The position numbers were made by a program, and so were the translations under genes. The notes beneath the pieces were generated by a model. That model was not told where the DNA came from. It saw only the letters and a program-made list of their open reading frames with translations, and made no database searches. Of a stretch of DNA of 64,000 nucleotides, positions 18,211 through 26,376 are shown piece by piece. Each line of letters starts with the position of its first letter. Positions within the stretch are counted from its first letter, which is position 1. Origin of the DNA: Pseudomonas graminis (GTDB taxonomy: Bacteria; Pseudomonadota; Gammaproteobacteria; Pseudomonadales; Pseudomonadaceae); the NCBI RefSeq assembly GCF_013201545.1, contig NZ_CP053746.1, forward strand, positions 1,403,001 to 1,467,000, given 5' to 3'.

Positions 18211-19665
18211 TTAGCTCGGTCGATAAACGCGCACATTGGCATGCCCCTCACTGAGCAGATGATGAGCATGCAGGCGACTCATGACGCCTTTGTCGCAATA
18301 GAGCAGGTACTGGCGCGTGTCATCCAGTTCCTTGAAACGGCTGTTCAATGCAAAGAACGGCAGCGTTTGTACTTCAACGCCAGTCAGCGCCAGCGGGCGG
18401 TCTTCTGCTTCATCCGGGTGACGGATGTCGATGACCACTTGCCCGGCCAGCGCCTGACTGACTTCTTCAATCTGAACGTCCTGACCCAATTCCTCGATCA
18501 CGCGGTCGATCGGTACCAGACGAGCGTTTTCGAGCGCACGCTCGAGCACGGCCATGTCGAACGATTTTTCTTCGTGCTCGACCCGATTGCGCTTGGCGGC
18601 GGTCTTCGGGTTCACCGAAATCACACCGCAGTATTCGGGCATGTGCCGGGCAAAATCGCCGGTGCCGATCTGATCGGCCAGGTCGATGATGTCCTGCTTG
18701 TGACTGGCGATCAGCGGTCGCAGGACCAGCTTCTCCGTCACGCAATCGATGACCGCCAGGTTGGGCAGCGTCTGGCTGGACACCTGGGAAATCGCCTCGC
18801 CGGTGACCAGCGCGTCGATTTCCAGCCGGTCGGCAATGTTGGTCGCAGCGCGCAACATCATACGCTTCAATACTACGCCCATATGACTGTTATCGACTTT
18901 TCCGAGAATTTCTCCCAGAACTTCCTCGAACGGTACGCTGACGAACAGCACCCGCTGGGAACTGCCGTACTTCTTCCAGATGAAGTGCGCGACTTCCATC
19001 ACGCCCAGCTCGTGGGCACGTCCGCCCAGATTGAAGAAGCAGAAATGGCTCATCAGGCCACGACGCATGATCTGGTAGGCCGCCACGGTGGAGTCAAAAC
19101 CACCGGACATCAGGATCAGGGTCTGTTCAAGCGAACCCAGCGGATAACCGCCAATGCCGTTGTGCTGGCTGTGAATCACGAACAGACGCTGGTCCCGAAT
19201 CTCGATTCTGACTTCGACTTCCGGCGCCTTCAGCGAGATACCAGCGGCGTTGCACTCACGGCGCAATTTACTACCGACGTACTTCTCGACGTCCATGGAG
19301 CTGAAGTCGTGATGGCCTGCCCGCTTGCAGCGAACCCCGAATATCTTGCCGGGAAGCGCGTCGCCGAAGTGCAGTTTGCACTTCTCATAGATGTCGTCCA
19401 TGTCGCCCAGCGGATACTGGTCCACCTGCAGAAAGTGCGTGATGCCGGGCATGCAGCTGAGCCGCTCGGTCATCTCGCGCAGGACTTTGGCATCCTCGAC
19501 CCTGGTTTCGACCTCAAGGTTGTCCCACACGCCATCCACCACCAACGCCGGGTCCAGATCGCGGAGCACCGTACGGATGTTCTTGGCCAGCTGTTTGATG
19601 AAGCGCTTTCGCACAGGCCGGCTTTTGATAGTGATTTCTGGGAAGACTTTGACGATTAATTTCAT
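18211..19665 (-). CDS. thiI: tRNA uracil 4-sulfurtransferase ThiI with rhodanese domain
   Basis: A 484-residue enzyme for 4-thiouridine at tRNA position 8 and sulfur supply to the thiamine thiazole. Order: N-terminal ferredoxin-like and THUMP domains ([20 protein letters not shown]), PP-loop ATPase [17 protein letters not shown] (about residues 178-195), and a C-terminal rhodanese domain whose [17 protein letters not shown] places the persulfide cysteine at 457, matching E. coli Cys456. This is the long, rhodanese-fused form found in gammaproteobacteria. Confidence 0.98.
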   Translation of the reverse strand: MKLIVKVFPEITIKSRPVRKRFIKQLAKNIRTVLRDLDPALVVDGVWDNLEVETRVEDAKVLREMTERLSCMPGITHFLQVDQYPLGDMDDIYEKCKLHFGDALPGKIFGVRCKRAGHHDFSSMDVEKYVGSKLRRECNAAGISLKAPEVEVRIEIRDQRLFVIHSQHNGIGGYPLGSLEQTLILMSGGFDSTVAAYQIMRRGLMSHFCFFNLGGRAHELGVMEVAHFIWKKYGSSQRVLFVSVPFEEVLGEILGKVDNSHMGVVLKRMMLRAATNIADRLEIDALVTGEAISQVSSQTLPNLAVIDCVTEKLVLRPLIASHKQDIIDLADQIGTGDFARHMPEYCGVISVNPKTAAKRNRVEHEEKSFDMAVLERALENARLVPIDRVIEELGQDVQIEEVSQALAGQVVIDIRHPDEAEDRPLALTGVEVQTLPFFALNSRFKELDDTRQYLLYCDKGVMSRLHAHHLLSEGHANVRVYRPS

Positions 19666-19762
19666 GAAAACAGCGCGCTAGGTCCCGGTCGAAAAAGGGG
19701 GGCGCGGATTATAGCGGAAATTGCTCAAGGTTTAACCAGTTATCGTACGGTCAATCGTCCAC

Positions 19763-19777
19763 GCACCAAAACGGCCC
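19763..19777 (+). promoter_or_regulatory. NtrC-type enhancer site 1 upstream of glnA
   Basis: GCAC-N7-GCCC, one mismatch from the dyad GCAC-N7-GTGC recognised by NtrC. Its centre is about 137 bp upstream of the predicted glnA transcription start. Confidence 0.65.
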
Positions 19778-19793
19778 TGTATACAATTACTTA

Positions 19794-19808
19794 GCACCAT
19801 AAGAGTGC
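19794..19808 (+). promoter_or_regulatory. NtrC-type enhancer site 2 upstream of glnA
   Basis: GCACCATAAGAGTGC is a perfect GCAC-N7-GTGC dyad. Its centre lies 31 bp (about three helical turns) from site 1 and about 106 bp upstream of the predicted start, nearly identical to the geometry of the two strong NtrC sites at E. coli glnA. Confidence 0.8.
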
Positions 19809-19881
19809 GCCGGTTTTCGAATATGCGACGTTTAACGCGCTTAAAGGCAGGTATTACCGCAGAAAACCCAACACAGGGCAC

Positions 19882-19897
19882 TGGCATGCAAATTGCT
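19882..19897 (+). promoter_or_regulatory. sigma-54 promoter of glnA
   Basis: TGGCATG-N4-TTGCT matches the -24/-12 consensus, with exactly 10 nt between the invariant GG (19883-19884) and GC (19895-19896). Predicted transcription start is near 19907, giving a leader of about 90 nt. Confidence 0.88.
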
Positions 19898-19997
19898 CCC
19901 TTGTGAGGCAGGTTGCCTTGGTCGAGTATCGCGCCCGGCATCACCCAAATTGAAGGGCTCACTACTACTCAGGCCCTAATCCACCCCGGAGGACAGC

Positions 19998-21404
19998 ATG
20001 TCGAAGTCGGTTCAACTCATCAAAGATCATGACGTTAAGTGGATTGATCTGCGCTTCACGGACACCAAAGGCACTCAGCACCACGTGACCATGCCGGCCC
20101 GCGATGCGCTGGAAGACGACTTCTTCGAAGTCGGCAAAATGTTCGACGGTTCCTCCATCTCGGGCTGGAAAGGCATCGAAGCCTCCGACATGATCCTGCT
20201 GCCGGACGACGAAACCGCAGTGCTGGATCCGTTCACCGAAGAGCCTACCCTGATCCTGGTGTGCGACATCATCGAACCTTCGACCATGCAAGGTTACGAT
20301 CGCGACCCACGCGCCATCGCTCACCGCGCCGAGGAATACCTGAAGTCGACCGGTATCGGTGACACCGTATTCGCCGGCCCTGAGCCAGAATTCTTCATCT
20401 TCGACGAAGTGAAGTTCAAGTCCGATATCTCCGGCTCCATGTTCAAGATTTACTCCGAACAAGGTTCGTGGATGTCCGACGCAGACATCGAAGGCGGTAA
20501 CAAGGGCCACCGTCCAGGCATCAAAGGCGGCTACTTCCCGGTTCCACCGTTCGACCATGACCACGAAATCCGCACCGCAATGTGCAACGCTCTGGAAGAA
20601 ATGGGCCAGGTCGTCGAAGTTCACCACCACGAAGTGGCAACCGCTGGCCAGAACGAAATCGGCGTGAAATTCAACACGCTGGTTAAGAAGGCCGACGAAG
20701 TTCAGACCCTGAAGTACGTCGTGCACAACGTTGCCGACGCTTACGGCCGCACCGCTACTTTCATGCCAAAGCCTCTGTACGGCGATAACGGTTCGGGCAT
20801 GCACGTTCACATGTCCATCTCCAAAGATGGCAAGAACACCTTCGCAGGCGAAGGTTATGCCGGCCTGTCCGACACCGCTCTGTACTTCATCGGCGGCATC
20901 ATCAAGCACGGTAAGGCCCTGAACGGCTTCACCAACCCGGCAACCAACTCGTACAAGCGTCTGGTTCCAGGTTTCGAAGCGCCGGTCATGCTGGCTTATT
21001 CGGCTCGCAACCGTTCGGCTTCGATCCGTATTCCTTACGTCAACAGCCCTAAAGGCCGTCGTATCGAAGCACGTTTCCCGGACCCGGCAGCCAACCCGTA
21101 CCTGGCCTTCGCTGCACTGTTGATGGCTGGCCTGGACGGCATCCAGAACAAGATCCACCCTGGCGATGCGGCTGACAAAAACCTGTACGACCTGCCGCCT
21201 GAAGAGGCGAAAGAGATCCCACAAGTGTGTGGCAGCCTGAAAGAAGCCCTGGAAGAACTGGACAAGGGCCGTGCGTTCCTGACCAAAGGCGGCGTATTCA
21301 GCGACGACTTCATCGACGCTTACATCGCGTTGAAATCCGAAGAAGAAATCAAAGTGCGCACCTTTGTGCACCCACTGGAATACGAGCTGTACTACAGCTG
21401 CTGA
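19998..21404 (+). CDS. glnA: glutamine synthetase, type I
   Basis: A 468-residue dodecameric GSI-beta that makes glutamine from glutamate, ammonia and ATP. The start at 19998 has GGAGG upstream. It shows the [17 protein letters not shown]-terminal motif, [13 protein letters not shown] (metal ligands), [31 protein letters not shown] and [12 protein letters not shown]. Tyr397 in NLYDLPPEE is the adenylylation site used by GlnE, so activity is covalently controlled. Transcription is nitrogen-controlled by the sigma-54/NtrC elements upstream, and a strong terminator follows. Confidence 0.99.
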   Translation: MSKSVQLIKDHDVKWIDLRFTDTKGTQHHVTMPARDALEDDFFEVGKMFDGSSISGWKGIEASDMILLPDDETAVLDPFTEEPTLILVCDIIEPSTMQGYDRDPRAIAHRAEEYLKSTGIGDTVFAGPEPEFFIFDEVKFKSDISGSMFKIYSEQGSWMSDADIEGGNKGHRPGIKGGYFPVPPFDHDHEIRTAMCNALEEMGQVVEVHHHEVATAGQNEIGVKFNTLVKKADEVQTLKYVVHNVADAYGRTATFMPKPLYGDNGSGMHVHMSISKDGKNTFAGEGYAGLSDTALYFIGGIIKHGKALNGFTNPATNSYKRLVPGFEAPVMLAYSARNRSASIRIPYVNSPKGRRIEARFPDPAANPYLAFAALLMAGLDGIQNKIHPGDAADKNLYDLPPEEAKEIPQVCGSLKEALEELDKGRAFLTKGGVFSDDFIDAYIALKSEEEIKVRTFVHPLEYELYYSC

Positions 21405-21436
21405 TCCAGTCGCGATGGCGAAAGCCGCGTGAACAA

Positions 21437-21463
21437 GAGGCCTCCTTCGGGAGGCCTTTTTTG
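21437..21463 (+). terminator. Rho-independent terminator after glnA
   Basis: AGGCCTCC, loop TTCG, GGAGGCCT, then six T. It lies about 33 nt after the glnA stop. Confidence 0.95.
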
Positions 21464-21614
21464 TGCCTGGTTTTTACTGCGTGGTACATATACACATGTA
21501 ACGCATTCGAGCCGACCTTCTCGGGCAATATGCTCAGCACTGCAACGCTGCAAAGCGGTGAATCTGTGCCTGGCCCGTTGCGGGCGACGATCACTCATGC
21601 GAGAACAGACAACC

Positions 21615-22181
21615 ATGCTCAAGTCATTTCACATAACCGCTCTGGCAATGGCCCTGTTTGCGCCATGCCTCAATGCAGCATCCGCCCAGCAGCCTCCCGC
21701 GCAACTTCCGCCGCTTATTACGGCCATGGAGCAAAGGCTGGAAATCGCCAATGACGTGGCGCGCAGCAAATGGCACAGCGGCAAGCCGGTGCAGGACAGT
21801 GAGCGCGAGCGCCAGGTGATCCAGAACGCCGAATCTCGGGCGGGTGAATTCAAGCTGCCCCCCGACGATATACGCGAGTTCATGACCGCCCAGATGGAAG
21901 CCAACAAGATGGTGCAGTACGCGCGCATCGAGCAGTGGCGTGAAACCGGCCAGTCCCCGGAGAAGCCCGAATCCGGCCTCACCGACGGCATCCGGGGTCG
22001 GCTGGATGCGCTGCTGCCATTATTGATGCAAAGCTACTCGGCGTTTCAGCCTTACCGCAGCGATGCCAAGTGCTCAGGCTGGGTGCAGTCGGAAATCCAG
22101 CGACAGGCAAGCGATCCGGTCATTGTGACCGCGCTGCAACGGGCGGCAGGCGACCTCTGCCCGATCACGGCAACCCAGTGA
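21615..22181 (+). CDS. exported chorismate mutase, AroQ gamma class
   Basis: A 188-residue protein from the ATG at 21615; a start at 21597 would only lengthen the leader. Residues 1-28 form a signal peptide ending SAQQ. The mature part has the AroQ helical pattern: LITAMEQRLEIANDVARSKW (helix 1 with the conserved Arg), KPVQDSERERQVIQNAE (the DxxRE-type motif) and a long C-terminal helical region with two cysteines that could form a periplasmic disulfide. The gamma class converts chorismate to prephenate outside the cytoplasm; the purpose is debated (host modulation in some pathogens). It has its own start region after the glnA terminator. Confidence 0.85.
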   Translation: MLKSFHITALAMALFAPCLNAASAQQPPAQLPPLITAMEQRLEIANDVARSKWHSGKPVQDSERERQVIQNAESRAGEFKLPPDDIREFMTAQMEANKMVQYARIEQWRETGQSPEKPESGLTDGIRGRLDALLPLLMQSYSAFQPYRSDAKCSGWVQSEIQRQASDPVIVTALQRAAGDLCPITATQ

Positions 22182-22308
22182 GCAGGCACGCAGATCCGCT
22201 TCTCAACTGACACCGTCGATCAGTATTCCTCTATGCTGATCTTGTGCCGCGCCCTGCATTGAGCGCGGCACCATTGTTGGTTGTCCTGATCGCTGCACTG
22301 GAGTGTTC

Positions 22309-22839
22309 ATGCGTCAATGTCTCGCCTTTCTGCTGCTGGTGTTTGCACTGCCCGCTGCCGCGCAGATCTACAAGTACACCGATGCCTCCGGGAACACGGC
22401 GTACAGCAACCAGCCGCCGAACGGTACCAAAGCCGAAACTGTCGAGTTGCCGCCACTCAACAGCGTCGAGACCGTTGTGCCTGCCGCGCCGCCGCCACTG
22501 CCCGCGCCCCAGAACCAGAACCAGAACCAGCAAAGCGCCGCTGCCTATCAGGTGCTCGCGCTGAAAGACCTGCCGGAGGACGAAGCGCTTCGTGCCAACA
22601 ACGGCTCGTTTACTGTTGGCGTTGCCATAGAGCCTCGTTTGCAGCCCGGGCACTTGTTGCAGCTGGTGGTGGACGGCGCGCCCTACGGCCAGCCCACCAA
22701 CATTCCGCGACTGCAGGTCGTGGAGCTTGACCGGGGCGAACACAGCCTTTCGGTTCAGGTGCTGGAAAACCAGCGTTCAATCCAGCAAAGCGAGACGGTC
22801 AATCTGACAGTGCAGCGAGTCCATGTCGGCCGACCTTAA
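22309..22839 (+). CDS. DUF4124 domain-containing exported protein, first copy
   Basis: A 176-residue protein; the ATG at 22309 has CTGGAG just upstream. The signal peptide MRQCLAFLLLVFALPAAAQ is followed by the DUF4124 signature IYKYTDASGNTAYSNQPPNG, a Pro/Gln-rich linker (PAPQNQNQNQ) and a C-terminal beta-rich domain (VELDRGEHSLSVQVLEN). DUF4124 proteins are periplasmic or envelope-associated and uncharacterised. It overlaps its paralogue by 17 nt. Confidence 0.88.
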   Translation: MRQCLAFLLLVFALPAAAQIYKYTDASGNTAYSNQPPNGTKAETVELPPLNSVETVVPAAPPPLPAPQNQNQNQQSAAAYQVLALKDLPEDEALRANNGSFTVGVAIEPRLQPGHLLQLVVDGAPYGQPTNIPRLQVVELDRGEHSLSVQVLENQRSIQQSETVNLTVQRVHVGRP

Positions 22840-23467
22840 ACACTTCTGTCGACTGGCCATTGCCCTCTGCCTGCTGCTCGGCGTGAGTCAGTCCGTCCTC
22901 GCCCAGGTGTATACCTACATCGATGCGGACGGGAATCGGGTCTTCACCGATCAACCTCACCGCAATGCGAAGAAGGTCGAGATAGCGCCGACCAACCGTG
23001 TCGATCAGCCTACGAAGGCGCCCAGTCGGGCATCCAAAGCGAAGCCAGCGGCGAGTCCGATCTTTCATTATCAGTTGCTGCGCATACTGGCGCCGGAACC
23101 CGACAGCACGATCCGCGATATTGAAGGCAATCTGAACGTCACCGTCAGCAATGATCCCGAGTTGCAGCCGGATCACTTGTACAGGTTACTGCTCGACAGC
23201 AACCCCTACGGCGAGCCGACGCGCAGCCCGGTTTTTCCGCTGAAGAACATTGACCGCGGCACTCACCAGCTTTCCGTAGAGATCATCGATCAATACGGGC
23301 GAGTGCTGGAGCGAACCCCCAATCAGCCCTTCCATCTGGTCCGCATCTCTCTGGCTCAGAAACGACTCGCGCAGCCCTGCAAAACCGATGATTACGGCGT
23401 GCGCCCCGAATGCCCCATCAAGAACAAACCGGAAGAAAAATCGAGCTTCTTTCCCTTTTTCCGCTAA
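22823..23467 (+). CDS. DUF4124 domain-containing exported protein, second copy
   Basis: A 214-residue paralogue of the preceding protein. The signal peptide (FCRLAIALCLLLGVSQSVLA) is followed by QVYTYIDADGNRVFTDQPHRN, then a Lys/Pro-rich linker and the same C-terminal domain (NIDRGTHQLSVEIIDQYGRV). Its C-terminal tail carries two cysteines (PCKTDDYGVRPECP). The 17-nt overlap with the first copy indicates a tandem duplication kept as one operon. Function unknown. Confidence 0.88.
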   Translation: MSADLKHFCRLAIALCLLLGVSQSVLAQVYTYIDADGNRVFTDQPHRNAKKVEIAPTNRVDQPTKAPSRASKAKPAASPIFHYQLLRILAPEPDSTIRDIEGNLNVTVSNDPELQPDHLYRLLLDSNPYGEPTRSPVFPLKNIDRGTHQLSVEIIDQYGRVLERTPNQPFHLVRISLAQKRLAQPCKTDDYGVRPECPIKNKPEEKSSFFPFFR

Positions 23468-23485
23468 TCCTGCCTGACCAGGTAT

Positions 23486-23500
23486 GCTCCAATGTGGTGC
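23486..23500 (+). promoter_or_regulatory. NtrC-like site upstream of ntrBC
   Basis: GCTCCAATGTGGTGC matches the NtrC dyad GCAC-N7-GTGC with one mismatch and agrees with the extended TGCACCAA-N2-TGGTGCA consensus at most positions. It lies 270 bp before ntrB, so it could serve autoregulation. Confidence 0.5.
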
Positions 23501-23769
23501 GCGGGCTGGACAAGCCTGCGCATAAAAAGCCCATTTTGGTTCAGCATTCAGAAATCCATGCACTGTCGCCGGGCCTGTCTTCCAAAAAACGCTCGCAATT
23601 TCTCAATCCGCGCTTCTTTTCGGAGCCTTGGTTTGGTTTTTGCATTTTGTAATGAATGCGCGAGCACATCACAGGTTTCAGCGGTTTCCAAGCGCTGGCA
23701 AAGACCAATCAGAGCCTGCACCCACGGCCTAGCCCGTGTGCATAAAGCCAAAAGAGGTCACCGGGATTC
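23501..23769 (+). other. ntrB upstream region
   Basis: About 270 bp without a supportable gene. It is noticeably richer in A/T than the neighbouring genes. I find no second NtrC site and no -24/-12 promoter. A sigma-70 promoter for ntrBC presumably lies here but I cannot place it. Confidence 0.4.
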
Positions 23770-24855
23770 ATGACTATCAGCGATGCGTTGCATCGGTTGT
23801 TACTCGACAACCTGACCACTGCCACGATTCTGCTCAACTCGGACCTGCGTCTGGAGTACATGAACCCTGCCGCTGAGATGCTGCTGGCCATCAGCGGTCA
23901 GCGCAGCCACGGACAATTCATCAGCGAACTGTTCACCGAATCTGCAGAAGCGCTCAGTTCGCTTCGTCAGGCAGTGGAACAGGCGCACCCGTTTACGAAA
24001 CGTGAAGCGATGCTGACCGCGCTGACCGGCCAGACGCTGACGGTCGATTACGCCGTCACGCCGATTCTTTCCCAGGCCGAGACCATGCTGCTGCTGGAAG
24101 TCCATCCCCGTGATCGCTTGCTGCGGATCACCAAGGAAGAGGCTCAGCTGTCCAAGCAGGAAACCACCAAGATGCTGGTGCGTGGCCTGGCCCATGAAAT
24201 CAAGAACCCCCTCGGCGGGATTCGCGGGGCCGCGCAGTTGCTGGCACGTGAACTGCCGGAAGAGAGCCTCAAGGACTACACCAACGTCATCATCGAAGAA
24301 GCCGACCGTCTGCGTAATCTGGTCGACCGCATGCTGGGCTCGAACAAGCTGCCGATGCTGGCGATGACCAACGTGCATGAAGTGCTCGAACGCGTGTGCA
24401 GCCTGGTAGAAGCCGAGAGCCAGGGATGCATCACCATCGTGCGCGACTATGATCCAAGCATTCCGGATGTGCTGATCGACCGCGAGCAGATGATTCAGGC
24501 GGTGCTCAACATTGTTCGCAACGCCATGCAGGCCATCAGCAGCCAGAACGAGCTGCGCCTGGGCCGCATCAGCCTGCGCACGCGCGCCATGCGCCAGTTC
24601 ACCATCGGCCACGTGCGCCATCGTCTGGTCAGCAAGATCGAAATCATCGACAACGGCCCCGGCATTCCGCCGGAGCTGCAAGAAACCATTTTTTATCCCA
24701 TGGTCAGTGGCCGCCCGGATGGCACCGGGCTGGGCCTTGCCATTACCCAGAACATCATCAGTCAGCACCAGGGGCTGATCGAGTGTGATAGCCACCCTGG
24801 CCATACAACATTCTCGATCTTCCTGCCGCTGGAACAAGGAGCAGCGTCGACATGA
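23770..24855 (+). CDS. glnL: nitrogen regulation sensor kinase NtrB (GlnL)
   Basis: A 361-residue cytoplasmic histidine kinase/phosphatase that controls NtrC in response to PII. The N-terminal PAS domain (LRLEYMNPAAEMLL) precedes the H-box RGLAHEIKNPLGGIRGAAQLL with phospho-acceptor His142. N-box VLNIVRNAMQAI, G-box EIIDNGPGIPPELQETIFYP and the GTGLGLAI lid follow. Length is typical. The last 4 nt overlap the ntrC start (ATGA), so the pair is translationally coupled. Confidence 0.97.
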   Translation: MTISDALHRLLLDNLTTATILLNSDLRLEYMNPAAEMLLAISGQRSHGQFISELFTESAEALSSLRQAVEQAHPFTKREAMLTALTGQTLTVDYAVTPILSQAETMLLLEVHPRDRLLRITKEEAQLSKQETTKMLVRGLAHEIKNPLGGIRGAAQLLARELPEESLKDYTNVIIEEADRLRNLVDRMLGSNKLPMLAMTNVHEVLERVCSLVEAESQGCITIVRDYDPSIPDVLIDREQMIQAVLNIVRNAMQAISSQNELRLGRISLRTRAMRQFTIGHVRHRLVSKIEIIDNGPGIPPELQETIFYPMVSGRPDGTGLGLAITQNIISQHQGLIECDSHPGHTTFSIFLPLEQGAAST

Positions 24856-26288
24856 GCCGTAGTGAAACTGTCTGGATCGTCGATGACGACCGTTCCATCC
24901 GCTGGGTATTGGAGAAAGCCCTGCAACAAGAGGGCATGACCACGCAAAGTTTCGACAGCGCCGACGGCGTGATGAGCCGCCTGGCCCGCCAGCAACCGGA
25001 TGTGATCATTTCCGACATCCGCATGCCCGGCGCCAGCGGCCTGGATTTGCTGGCACGTATTCGCGAACAGCATCCGCGCCTGCCGGTCATTATCATGACC
25101 GCGCACTCGGACCTCGACAGCGCCGTGGCGTCCTATCAGGGCGGGGCGTTCGAATACCTGCCCAAGCCGTTCGACGTTGACGAAGCCGTTTCGCTGGTCA
25201 AGCGCGCCAATCAGCACGCTCAGGAGCAGCAAGGCCTGGCCGTTCCGCCAGCGTTGACCCGCACGCCGGAAATCATCGGCGAAGCGCCGGCGATGCAGGA
25301 AGTGTTTCGCGCCATTGGTCGCTTGAGCCACTCCAACATCACCGTGCTGATCAACGGCGAGTCCGGGACCGGTAAAGAGCTGGTTGCCCACGCCCTGCAC
25401 CGCCACAGCCCGCGTTCGGTGTCGCCATTCATTGCACTGAACATGGCCGCGATTCCGAAAGATCTGATGGAGTCCGAACTGTTCGGCCACGAAAAAGGCG
25501 CGTTCACTGGCGCGGCGAACCTGCGGCGCGGCCGTTTCGAACAAGCCGACGGCGGCACTCTGTTTCTCGATGAAATCGGCGACATGCCGGCCGACACCCA
25601 AACCCGACTGCTGCGCGTACTGGCCGACGGAGAGTTCTACCGGGTCGGCGGCCACGTGCCGGTCAAAGTCGATGTGCGCATCATCGCGGCGACGCACCAG
25701 AATCTGGAAACGCTGGTTCAGGCCGGCAAGTTCCGCGAGGATTTGTTCCACCGCCTGAACGTGATCCGCATCCACATCCCGCGCATGTCCGACCGGCGCG
25801 AAGACATCCCGACACTGGCGCGCCACTTCCTCAGCCGCGCTGCGCAGGAACTGGCAGTTGAGCCGAAGCTGCTGAAGGCGGAAACCGAGGAATACCTCAA
25901 GCATTTGCCGTGGCCGGGCAACGTCCGTCAGCTGGAAAACACCTGCCGCTGGATTACGGTGATGGCGTCGGGCCGCGAAGTGCATGTCAGCGATTTGCCG
26001 CCCGAACTGCTGAGCCTGCCCCAGGACGCCGCGCCAGTGACCAACTGGGAACAAGCGCTGCGCCAATGGGCCGATCAAGCACTGGCCCGTGGCCAATCCA
26101 GCCTGCTGGACAGTGCTGTACCGACGTTCGAACGCATCATGATCGAGACCGCGCTCAAGCACACCGCCGGCCGGCGTCGCGACGCCGCCGTGCTGCTGGG
26201 CTGGGGCCGGAACACCTTGACCCGCAAGATCAAGGAGCTGGGCATGAAGATCGATGGCGGGGATGACGACGAGGGGGATGAAAGCTGA
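24852..26288 (+). CDS. glnG: nitrogen regulation response regulator NtrC (GlnG)
   Basis: A 478-residue sigma-54 enhancer-binding protein. The receiver domain has phospho-acceptor Asp55 in VIISDIRMPGASG and a KPFD motif. The AAA+ domain has Walker A GESGTGKEL, the intact sigma-54-contacting loop EKGAFTGA, Walker B GGTLFLDEIGDMP and WPGNVRQLEN. A Fis-type helix-turn-helix closes the protein (KHTAGRRRDAAVLLGWGRNTLTRKIKEL). It is the expected activator of the glnA promoter in this window. Confidence 0.98.
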   Translation: MSRSETVWIVDDDRSIRWVLEKALQQEGMTTQSFDSADGVMSRLARQQPDVIISDIRMPGASGLDLLARIREQHPRLPVIIMTAHSDLDSAVASYQGGAFEYLPKPFDVDEAVSLVKRANQHAQEQQGLAVPPALTRTPEIIGEAPAMQEVFRAIGRLSHSNITVLINGESGTGKELVAHALHRHSPRSVSPFIALNMAAIPKDLMESELFGHEKGAFTGAANLRRGRFEQADGGTLFLDEIGDMPADTQTRLLRVLADGEFYRVGGHVPVKVDVRIIAATHQNLETLVQAGKFREDLFHRLNVIRIHIPRMSDRREDIPTLARHFLSRAAQELAVEPKLLKAETEEYLKHLPWPGNVRQLENTCRWITVMASGREVHVSDLPPELLSLPQDAAPVTNWEQALRQWADQALARGQSSLLDSAVPTFERIMIETALKHTAGRRRDAAVLLGWGRNTLTRKIKELGMKIDGGDDDEGDES

Positions 26289-26292
26289 TCTC

Positions 26293-26310
26293 ACTGTCAT
26301 TTGTGACAGT
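26293..26310 (+). terminator. short dyad after ntrC
   Basis: ACTGTCA, loop TTTG, TGACAGT. It lies 4 nt after the ntrC stop. The 7-bp stem has only two T after it, so it is at best a weak terminator and could instead be an operator for the amidase gene. Confidence 0.35.
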
Positions 26311-26376
26311 TTACGCGGTACGGCAACAGTGATTAGCTCCTGACGTCTCGACCACTGAGACAGGGAGCTCAATCAC

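Noticed and set aside
18241..19659. Long open frame on the plus strand opposite thiI
   Set aside because: Antisense shadow of thiI with no recognisable domain.
19965..21371. Long open frame on the minus strand opposite glnA
   Set aside because: Antisense shadow of glnA, with no ribosome-binding site or domain.
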